A stretch of 64,000 nucleotides of DNA, taken from Sebastes aleutianus. Its lineage: Eukaryota > Chordata > Actinopteri > Perciformes > Sebastidae. The stretch spans positions 14,643,124 through 14,707,123 of the forward strand of contig CAKAKS010000031.1 of the NCBI GenBank assembly GCA_916700875.1. The letters run 5' to 3'. Positions 47,400 to 57,900 of the stretch are shown here, one piece after another. The notes below the pieces were generated by a model. The model was not told the DNA's origin, searched no databases, and worked only from the letters and a program-made list of their open reading frames with translations. The position numbers and the translations under genes were made by a program. Position 1 is the stretch's first letter; the number at the start of each line of letters is the position of its first letter.

Positions 47400-48805
47400 C
47401 TACCTATTAAGTTACATACATTTTCATAACACAGTAACAGAAAAGCTATGACACAGTGAAGTTACTCTCATCTAAAATTTGATGCTTTTATCGACTTTCT
47501 ATTGTGATTTTCTTGTTCATAATGTTGCAGTTGATGTTTTGTATACATGGGATGCAATTTAAATCCTCTTAAGTTCTTATTCAGTTAGAAAATACTGAGT
47601 GAGAAAGAAAGTGGTGACAGGTTTTTGGTCTCAGGCCATTTGGATATAAAGCGCAGACTATTTCTGATCACATTAAAATGGTTTCATTGTGTGCGTGGGC
47701 TATAGTCACAGCTGGAAGAAGCGTCTAATGGAGGAATGCCACTGCACCCCACCAGCTCTTTAGCTTATATATGCATAATGGATTTCTTTCCCTCTCTGAT
47801 CTAGATTTGCAGTCTTAATATGGAGGTCGCCGTGGGGGTTATGATGGTGAACGATCTTGTATGTTTGTGTCTTTGTATGAGAAAATGATTACACTTACTT
47901 CATCACAGAGCTGCTAGCGTGGCTATAGACTCTCAGTTTCATTACACTATAGGTCTCTATGTAGAAAATGCAATAATTATGCAAAACATTATCATCATCA
48001 TCAATGTCTAACATATTTTTTTCCTCATTTCAGTGTTTATTAATTAAATTGTGTTATCGAGCAATTAGTCAATAAAACAAGAAACACACTGATGAGTTGA
48101 TTTTTGATCTCTATGCATCTACAGTATATAAGTTGCCCTGTGCTGTTTAAGATGTAAACAACAAAATACACAATAGTTGATGTGAAACACACAATAAAAT
48201 AATAAGAAACAGCAGAACACACATAAGGATAAGAGTGATGGAGTCATTACATTAATGTTCATCTCATATTTGGGTTCCCTTCCAGCTCTTTTGATGATGT
48301 GATATAATGACATATTTGCAATGAATTGGCAAACATATAAAACAATATATTATCCATATGCAGAATTTTCCATTTATCAGTATCTTATATACAGTACATT
48401 GCAAACCACAATATGTATGTAATAATGTAAGAAAAATGTACATACACAGTCAATATTTGCTCAAAATACTGAACATTAATGAGGACAAATGACAATATAT
48501 TGGCATGTATTGTAACATATTGTACTCATTGGTCAACCTGACATAACTGCTCTAAAAGTGACGCGTAATTTCAGGGTTTAATCATATTTATTTTTTTTTC
48601 ATTTCATGCACTGAAATGTAGCTATATTTATATGAATAAGTCAAGACTACGCGTATAATCACAGTATATAATAGGCCTACTCATACAATTTACTATTTAT
48701 TTGAAGACAATGGAGTAGAAGCGCTGCTGGGTCTCTCTGGTAATCACATACAGGTGCTCTTTAGATCTTCCAGGTGTATTAGGCTCATTCAGTCTTGTGA
48801 AGGAC
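47400..48805. other. Intergenic: no gene recognised
   Basis: About 1.4 kb AT-rich DNA, no supported feature. Confidence 0.5.
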
Positions 48806-48809
48806 TCAT

Positions 48810-48975
48810 TGCATGTGTGGAAAAAAGTACAAAATGCAAGTCTCCCTCAAAAATAATCCAAGGCACACTGTAGTTTTTGAACAAAATTAAAATGCCTTTA
48901 TTTTACATGGCAATAATTGTTTAAAATGACCAACGCGTTGCGACCAACATAGGTCTTCATCAGGGTCACTGTGAG
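48810..48975 (-). repeat. Dispersed repeat with ACGCGTTG ... CATCAGGGTCAC
   Basis: CCAACGCGTTGCGACCAACA then GGTCTTCATCAGGGTCAC is a common teleost repeat phrase; also seen in the foldback at 37203-37268. Confidence 0.55.
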
Positions 48976-49019
48976 CATTCAGCAGTAGCTTGCACACCTA
49001 TATTGTGTTATACTAGAGT

Positions 49020-49348
49020 GGGAGGGTGGTTCTCCATCAATGGTTAGCTAGCTCTACTACCAATTTTAAATCTCTTTTAAAAACCCTTTCTCTTTTTATC
49101 TCCGTAAGGAAACAGCTTGGTGCTCCTTTCAGCACACCTTATATTGTCTTCTTTTGGCTTATGTGTAGTAACTTATTGTTTTGATACCACTGGTTACGGG
49201 TTTTAGTTTTCTCATTATTTGGTCTTTATGTTTTGTTCTTTTATTGCTGTTTTTATTTTGTCTGTATTTCATTGTATATGTGCAAGCACTTTGAAACTAT
49301 GTTTAGAAAGGTGATATACAAATAAAGATTATTATTATTATTATTAAG
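49020..49348 (+). repeat. LINE-type 3' tail with (TTA)n
   Basis: Ends GCACTTTGAAACTATG, GGTGATATACAAATAAAG and (ATT)n, typical of fish LINE 3' ends. No reverse-transcriptase sequence seen. Confidence 0.55.
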
Positions 49349-49569
49349 CCTATTGGTGGAAAAACAAGGAAATGACACATCATCAATAGGGAGGAGAAAG
49401 AGAAAAAAATAAATATATATATTTAATTAATTTATTTGTTGTTGTTTTTTATTTTTTTATTTACTTACTTATTTATGTATTTAACAGTTTGACTTCTTGC
49501 TAAAAGTGTTTCTTTTAAGTGAAATGACAAAAAAATTAAAAAAAACTTCATTACCCAGAATTCTTGCTT

Positions 49570-49701
49570 CCTCTTCCTGACGTCACCAGGAAAAGGAAGC
49601 AGCTTGTAAACAGGATTGCTTGTGTATATAAAGCAGCGTTACACCGTAGAGCCGGTTGACCAGCTCAACCTGCACCTGTCAACCAGCAAAGGTAAGCAAA
49701 G
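49570..49701 (+). promoter_or_regulatory. Probable amacr core promoter and non-coding exon 1
   Basis: A CRE TGACGTCA (49578-49585) is followed by a TATA box TATATAAAG (49625-49633). About 60 bases further on are two tandem splice donors ten bases apart, AAAG before GTAAGC (49692) and AAAG before GTAGGC (49702). A good acceptor (pyrimidine-rich, ending tcatag at 51646) lies ten bases before the amacr ATG. I infer a short untranslated first exon of about 49655-49691 spliced to 51647. It could instead belong to an unrelated transcript. Confidence 0.5.
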
Positions 49702-50093
49702 GTAGGCTGAACTGTAGAATAAGACACATTATATTGTGATTTTTATATACAGATGTAGACTAACTAATGTTGCAGCTACTTCAGTTGTGTTGTTTTGACC
49801 TTCATAACAGTACTGAACATAAAACAGCTGAGTGAAGTTAGATTGTTGTTGGAGGACTGTGATTCAGTGATTGGCATATTAATCCAACGTACAACGTACT
49901 TTACAGTCAGTATCTGGTGCAAACTTAACTAGTACTTGTTAACATATTTGACTTTGCTGTGTCACTTTGGAATTACAAATAGACAATGTGTACTTTGATT
50001 CAGTTTCACAGTCTAAAGTCTAAGTGTCATTTACTGTCTGCCCTTCAAAATAAAAGCCCAATTGATTACCAGTTATAATAAACCAGTTTGCTG

Positions 50094-50955
50094 TGGGGCT
50101 GCAGTTATCCATTATTTTCATTATCGATTAATCATTGTCTAGAAATAGGCAAAAAGTGCCCATCACAACTTTGTCAAAGGTGACATCTCCAAATTTCTTG
50201 TTCCACAGTCAGTTTACAATCATAAGCGACAAAGAAGAGCAGTAAATCCTTCCATTTTACTACTCTGGAATCAGAGTTTGACTTAAGATAAGATAAGATA
50301 AGATATTCCTTTATTAGTCCCGCAGTGGGGAAATTTGCAGTGTACAGCCGCAAAGGGGATAGTGCAAAAAACAAGATGCATCAGCTAACACAATAAAAAA
50401 AAGAGCTAAACAAAGTGTAACATACATTTAAATAGAAGGAAGTATAAAAATAGGAGCCGTATATATACAGTATTGACAATAAACTGACTATTAACAAAAT
50501 TGCACAAGTGGAAAATGATATTGCACAGTGAGAATGAAATGAAATTACACCTGAAAATATCAGGTTATTGTCAGTTTTTGGTGTGTAAGTGGTCTAGTGG
50601 GAGCAGTGCTGGTTATGGAGTCTGACAACTGCAGGAAGGAAGGACCTGCGATAGAGCTGAGATGGTGCCCTGCATGAGTCATTCTCCATCATGGATGACC
50701 GCTTAGCCATCATCCTCCTCTCTCCCACCACCTCCACTGTGTCGAGGGGGCATCCCAAAGACAGAGCTGGCCTTCCTAATCACTCTGTGTAGTCTCTTCC
50801 TGTCCGCAGCCAAGATGCTGCTGCCCCAGCAGACCACTCCATAAAGACTTCACTATTTTTGCTTGAAAAATAACTGAAACGATTAATCAGTTATCAGAAT
50901 ATAAATAGTTGCAGATTATTTATCTGTCGATCGACTAATTGTTTCAGCTCCAATT
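50094..50955 (+). mobile_element. MITE-like element split by a LINE insertion
   Basis: Left part 50094-50283 begins GGGCTGCAGTTATCC and contains ATTATCGATTAATCATTG; right part 50854-50955 ends CGACTAATTGTTTCAGCTCC. These match the two ends of the GATTAATCGATTA family (see 28518-29090), with inserted LINE sequence between them. Confidence 0.65.
50284..50853 (-). mobile_element. 5'-truncated LINE (Rex1/CR1-L2-type) 3' end
   Basis: On the minus strand a degraded reverse-transcriptase C-terminal stretch (GSSILAADRKRLHRVIRKAS) is followed by a 3' UTR ending TTCCCCACTGCGGGACTAAT, AAAGGA and (TATCT)n. Only the 3' 570 bp are present, as expected for 5' truncation. Confidence 0.75.
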
Positions 50956-51600
50956 TGCTGTCACATATAGAAAAGTGGGAGTTATTTTTGGGTCATCCAT
51001 GGAAAAAAGAGCTGATAAACGCAGAGAGGTGAAGTGTTGCAGCTCTGTACAGGCCGCCAATTTCTGCTTTTAACATCTATCAAACTTTACTTTCCCCCTA
51101 TTAAAAGCATAAACATTTAACAAATGCATTTTTAATGCTAAAATGCGAAAATTCACTGGTTCAAGCCTCTGAAATGTGAATATTGGCTGTTTTTTTTTAG
51201 TCTTTGATGATGGTAAACTGAATACTTTTTAGGTTTTGGACAAAACAAGTAATTTAAAGGTGTCACCTAGGGCTCTGGGAAACACAGAACACAGGGTCAA
51301 CGGTACAATGAAATGTATAGGATGAGCAAACGGGTCAGCTCAGCACTAGAAGCAATATATAGCATAAGATAAAATGACAATAAGTGTAAGATAAAAAAAG
51401 GGATGACATAAATCAAATGAAATATAGTACTAATAACATATGAAAATGAGGATTGTGTGTGACAGTATCTCTGACTATATTGCACGAATGTAATGATAAA
51501 GAGGATTGAGATGTGGGTAATGAGAATGGGATGAGATAAGTAGATAGATAAATGAAAGTGTGATTAGATATTACTGGAATCACTGTTGAAGAATAATCAA
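50956..51600. other. Upstream of amacr coding exon 1: repeat fragment, otherwise no feature
   Basis: 51170-51300 holds a fragment of the GATTAATCGATTA family (AAACTGAATACTTTTTAGG, CACCTAGGGCTCTGGGAAA). The remainder is AT-rich and within the inferred amacr 5' UTR intron. Confidence 0.5.
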
Positions 51601-51656
51601 TAATCTGATGTGAGTCCCCCTCACTCCCTCTGCTATTACCTCATAGACCTTTCATC

Positions 51657-51903
51657 ATGGCGCTGGCTGGAGTGAGAGTTCTTGAGCTGGCGGGCCTGGC
51701 TCCAGCACCGTTCTGTGGCATGATCCTGGCAGACTTCGGAGCCAAGGTGATCCGTGTGGACCGGACCAAGGTTGCCATGTCTTTGGATACACAAGTACGG
51801 GGGAAACGATCCGTGGCCATCAACCTGAAGACGTCAGAGGGTGTAGCCTTGCTCAGGAAGCTCTGTGTCCAGTCTGATGTGGTCCTTGAGCCCTACCGTA
51901 AAG
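51657..51903 (+). CDS. amacr: amacr coding exon 1
   Basis: MALAGVRVLELAGLAPAPF to VLEPYRK plus one base. The ATG context atcATGG is acceptable. Donor GTCAGA at 51904. Translation would also run on into the intron, but joining G to GTGTGATGG gives RKGVMEKL, matching human RRGVMEKL. Confidence 0.96.
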
Positions 51904-54900
51904 GTCAGACCATCAGCACTACAAGAGCTGAGCTCTGTAATGGCCTTCACGACCAGGCCGTCGCCACAATGTTCACACTGAATGAGAAACAGCATAAGCA
52001 GACACTGATTGATGAAGAAATATTTTTTGTTTCTGACCACCCAGGTGTGATGGAGAAGCTGGGCCTCGGTCCACAGGAACTGTTAAAGGAAAATCCTCGT
52101 CTGATCTACGCTCGGTTGACGGGGTACGGACAAAGTGGATCTTATGCCACCGCAGCAGGGCATGACATCAACTACCTCGCCATGTCAGGTAAATAACACA
52201 CAACTGTTGATGTTTTTATGTATTCTATGTTTACACACCTTACAATGCAGGCTGATGGAATGGCGTGTTCATAAAGACGGCAGAGGAAGATTGTTCACCA
52301 CTCTTTTTGTGAGGCTGGCGGTTGGTTTTTCTCTGTGTACGTAGTTCATCTATCTATTCGTGACCTTTGAAACGTGAAAGACAAGATTGCACACTGAGTT
52401 TCAGTCTATAATCACCAGTTGTGCGTTAGATAAAACTTGGTATGACCTTGGAGACCTACAAGAAAAAGAACATTGAAGCTACTCCAATACAATAAAAGAC
52501 ACGACTGCAAACTCACAAAACAAGGTCTGATACATACAGTACATGTAACAACATATAGATAACATTTAGCATACGAGGTAGGTGTACCTCACTAATGTAA
52601 CTTGCAATACAACCAAATGACATAGAGTGATATTGTTTGGAGAGTCAGACAGTTTTCTGCGGTGCTCTGTTTTAAGTTTGTTCTCTTTTTTTGTCTTTTT
52701 TGCTTTCTCGTTACGATAGGCCCATAATAAATCCAACCAGTAGCGGTTTTCAATTAATTTCACTTTTAGATTTAATGAGTTATACAGCAGGGGAAGGAAA
52801 TAGTCTGCAATATTATCACTGTAATAGTCTTAAAAGCAGACCTTTTCAGCACATAAGTCTGCCCAATCTGTGTTCTGCAGCACACAAAGATAACGTAGCC
52901 AAGAGGCAGCTGAATGAAGACATGAGGCCAAGTGCCACATGTTGGGGTGGGATTCAGCTTTGCTGTAAGATCCAAAATATAAAGACACCTCCAGGAGGGA
53001 TGGATGACAAAACAGTGGCAATGTAACTCTGACGACAACAAAATTTGATATATATATATATTATGTATATATACCACCCTATAGATAGCACTGATGGGTG
53101 ATACAGTTAACATAACCATGTGGTAATTTGGCATATGAGGTGGATACACTTAATGAAAATACATTGAAATACTATTTCACCCCCAAATCTACGCATTCCC
53201 AACTCTCACTTTGGTTCAGTAATGTAATTTGTAGTGCAAGTATGAACTTCTTCCTATTATAATGCAGCCGTCATAAACTACAAAATCACAAATTCAAAGA
53301 GTGGTGCTTTATTATAGCTTATGTGCCACTATTGGATGGATTTATAATGGGATAAGCATACCCCATTATAAATCATCCAATAGTGGTTTTCCAGTAATAT
53401 CACTCTAAATAATTTGTTGCTGTAATGAAGCTATTCTAATTTGTTGTTTATATGCTTGTTAGTTAGTGTGGGTTTTTGAAGTGCACACACTTTGAACCTA
53501 ACCATGTCTAAAAAGGAATAAAGGGAGTAATAACTTCAATGCAAATCAAGGCAAAAATGAAATACCAAAAACAATAATACCATCCCCAGACCCAACCAAA
53601 ATATAAAGACTTGCTGTTAAAAGTCACCTTGGTAAGGTTTTAATCTTAAGCCTACTAATACACTGATAGCAAACTAAATAACTAATGATAAACATGTTAT
53701 TTAGGGATGTTTTGTATGGTTTATAGAGCACATACAGACTAAAGTAGAGGGGCCAAATGAGAACATTTTTGGAGACACAAGTCACCGTGGGTTTGCCCAA
53801 GTTGCTGTAACTAGCTATTACGTTTCTTGTTCAAGGCCCTTTTTAATATCTGTACGATAACAGAGTAGCAAAAAGACAAAGAAGCCCTGTGCAAAAGTTA
53901 TAATGGTTTAACAAAGTAAGCAATTGTTTTGTTAGATTAAATTTAAAAAAAAGAAACTCTTCTGTGGTGTTATGTGGCCTTGTGTGCGATCAGAGCCAAA
54001 CTAATTAACGTTCTTTCACTTTCAGTGCTGATGACTGGCCAGTTACTCTATTGTCCTCCGCTAGTGTGTTTTTATGTGAAGCTTTTGTGTCCTCATTTCT
54101 GTCGCAGGTCTTTTATCCCGGCTGGGTCGTAGTGGAGAGAAGCCCTACGCTCCGTTGAATCTCATAGCAGACTTTGCAGGAGGTGGTCTTACCTGTGCTC
54201 TGGGGATAGTCCTAGCCCTGCTGGAGAGGACGAAGTCAGGGAAAGGACAGATCATTGATGCCAGCATGGTAAGCAGGTTGTCAGAACTGTGGCAGTGAGT
54301 AACTGTGACATCTGTGTCACCTGCCCTGCAGAACATGTTGTCGTGAGAGAAGCACAGACATTCATTTGCAGAAATATAAGTAAATATAGTACATGTTTTG
54401 ATATTCTTTCTCTAGTGTGAACAAAAATGAGCTCAAGCAAATGACGCTGGAGACAAACTGCTATCTGACACTATCGTAGGCCGGAGTTAGGGCACATTCG
54501 ACTGACGACGGCCCTCCAGCAAACACATGCAACTTAGTGTGGGCGTATTGCCACTGGTACTGCAGAGAAGATGAAATACAAACCAGTTATCCAAGTTATC
54601 CAAGGTGTTTTGTATTGCACTGCAGTACGTTTCCAGATGATGATGCACCTCCTTGTGGCAACATTTTGAGCCAGCATCAACTTTTATTGGGGATAACTGA
54701 TCAGTTGGACAGCCCTTGAAAAGCACATCAAAGTCTCTGACCCCTGCAGTGCCTGACAGCCACTGTCTGTAATGAAGCTGGAGGGTTAGAGAGCTCCAGC
54801 TGCTCTAATGAACTCCTTCGGGAGGTGGAGCTGTTAAACCTTTTGAAAATGGCCACTCCATAAATCCTCATAAAAAAAGTATAAAACATACAACTGGATG

Positions 54901-57900
54901 TATATAACACACTAAAATGTATTTTATTTAGGGCTGTCAAAGTTAACACGATAGTAACGCCTTGCTCTTCAATCATTTCCCATAGATCCATATGAGTTAT
55001 TGTGATTTTGTAACTATTTTGACTCATAACCACTTACAGTCAGTAAGCGGGTATTCCTTTCAGTTTTGTCCCGTGTTTATTCTACTGTACCATGTGCACA
55101 CACCATGTAAACATGATGATTCTCAGTGCCAAATGCAAGGACCAGCACAATCGCAGGCAGTGCACCATCTGCTTCAGTACTATAAACCGTGGCGAGTTGA
55201 GCAAATGTGTTTGACATCTAATTTCCCTCAACCGCTCGAAAGATCGAACGGCACCAATTTAGCCCATTTAGTCAAAAGCCTGCTAACAATTCCATATTAT
55301 TACTATCCGTTCAGCCATCCATCCTGTTCCAATAATTGCGTGGAATGGAGCCAATCCCAGCATGCACTGCATTGGGCTCTAGGCAGATAACATTGACTGC
55401 CCAGGTTGTTTAGCACAAGGCTGACACATTTTAATTTAAATTCACTGCTGTGGACTACTAAGAAGCAATTTTGAACCTACAGAGAATTATCCCCTGAATC
55501 TATAGCTCCCCTCGGCTTTACAGAGCTATAGATTACCAATAGAGGACCAGCGGCACTAGACGCTGTCAATGGAGTCCACGTGTGACACGTATGGCATGTT
55601 AATTAATACCTGAAGCCCAACCTTCACACAGACAAAGGCAAGAAAACCTGCTTCCCACCTCTGTTGATAATTTTCCCTTTTACTCTCTCGCCTGCTGTTG
55701 AGTGACCACATTGATTGATCTGAGCCAGATTCGGTTTCTATTAATAAAGAGGGACCTCTGCATTTAAATAGGCGGTTAGCTGCTTGAACACTGCATTTTT
55801 CTATCGTAGTATGAGGCATGCTCGCTTGTCACAGAGTTATAAAGCAGAGTTTTTTTTCAATGTTCACACTCTATTCATGGCCTCTTATTTCTTTGTAAAT
55901 CACAAATGCATATTTTTTATGACTCAAAGACCATCAAAGGTAGAACACACATTAAAGGAATCGCCCGAGCGTTCCCACACTCTCTATATTTAATGCAGGA
56001 GTCTTGGGATTTGGCACAGAATAACTGAGAAAGCACTGAAGCCCTGACCAGTGACAGAGCTCTCTTCGTCTCAACTGTGATGTGAGCAGCAAATTGGCAG
56101 AAGACAGTTGAGCTGTTTCGGAAAAGTGTGTGCGTGCAGTACATTGTGTTACTACTTCCAAGTGTTTAAACCCCCTTTTATTGATTGGGTCGTTAACGTT
56201 TGCTCTTATGAATGATTTTTGAGAAGTAGCACACAGTTGATTAGAGGCTAAAATGACTGAATGGATTGAAATCAGCAGTAACAGTGACAATGGCCATCTT
56301 TTCTGCAGCCTCTTTCATGTACTGTAGCATGACATTGGCCTTATATTTTTGAAGGTGACTGATTTCATTCCACCAATTTTAGTTAGAGCGTAGTAGTTTT
56401 TTCGCCTCTGCGTTGGCATACGATTTCGAGTTGTCCCTCAGTACCATTCTCGTGAACGCCTCAGGGATGCCTGAAGGGAATTTTCTTCAAATTTGGCACA
56501 AACATCCACTTGAACTCAAGGATATTTTGATTAGATTTCGGTGGTCAAAGGTCACTGTGACCTCAGAAAACATGTTTTTGGTCATAACTCAAGAATTCAT
56601 ATACTAATTATGACAACTTCACACGCATATCTGAGAGTATAAAATGATGGCGTGATGACATTTTGGACAGACATGGATGTAAATTGCAACTTCACTAGTT
56701 GGCGGAGGCATACAACAACGAGGCGGTAATTCTAGTTTTAATCATTCAGCAGCAGTAACAGCTTGTGCCCACATGGAGATTTAAATGCATCACGAGTATA
56801 GGGAGCTGGTGGATCATTCAGTAAATGTCACTAGAATACCCTTTGTGCAGTCTGTTCACAAGCTTTGCCGAAAAGCTCAGTATACAACACGGAATTGCCA
56901 CTTTTTAATGTTATTGCAATAGCACGGCATTTCACCTGCTGTGTGCATTTTCTTCTCGGTAAAGGAGACTTTCTTACTGTAGATATATGCAGCTGATGTC
57001 TAAGTCGACTTCTGCTACGCCATGAAAAAGCTATAATATCCTAACATATATGGAAGCGTACAGAGGTGGTGGTGTGCAGTGAGTTTGATCTTCTCAGAAA
57101 TGATACATGAATAACTTTAACAGAAACATGTATGCTCTTATTTTCAGCAAAGACCTTGGTACTTTATATTCATTTAGCTGTCATTTATAGTTCACATATG
57201 ACTGAAGTAATTATGCATGAAATAGAGATTCAAATTATAGATCTCATGTTTCTCCTTTTCTCTTCGTCTCTCTCACCATCCTCAGGTAGAAGGAGCCGCA
57301 TATGTTGGTTCATTTGCGTGGAAATCTCGTATCCTCGGTATGTGGGACCGTCCTAGAGGACAGAACATGCTGGACAGTGGAGCACCCTTCTACGATACCT
57401 ACGAGACTGCCGATGGAAAGCATATGGCTGTGGGAGCCATAGAACCGCAGTTCTACACACAGCTACTTCAGGGTTCGTAGTATGCAAACACAGATTGGAG
57501 GCATTTTTGTAGACAAAATAATACTCTAAGGCAGTGGTCACACGTGGCATTTCATGAACAACAGCAAAAACCTCACAGCGTGAAATGAAACACCCTCTTC
57601 TCCTCCCAACACCAACGTCTATAAATAATGTGAATGACCGACATAAGAAAAAAGCAGCAGATATCAGACAACAGGTCAGATATACGGTTTGGACACCCAC
57701 ACATGTCACACCATAAGCCAGATTTTAAAACTGATTCTCTGGAAGGGGGGAAAAACACAGCAAAAGATGCTTGTTGTTTACAGTTATACAGAGAAATAGC
57801 AATGACGCACCATGACATTGCTGTGACAAATACAGTGCATATCCTGTAAAATCTCAATGCAAAGGTTATTTATGGATTTCTCTTTCAAAACAAATTGTTC

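Noticed and set aside
50580..50660. Possible tRNA or tRNA-derived SINE head (GGTCTAGTGGGAGCAG)
   Set aside because: No A and B box at proper spacing, and it lies inside the truncated LINE.
51657..52196. Single 179-codon amacr exon
   Set aside because: The 141-bp segment inside has GT-AG borders and its removal restores exact agreement with AMACR; the full-length frame would insert 47 unrelated residues.
55000..55390. Plus-strand 132-codon frame in amacr intron 3 as an extra exon
   Set aside because: Its composition resembles no AMACR sequence, and exons 3 and 4 already join in phase without gap.
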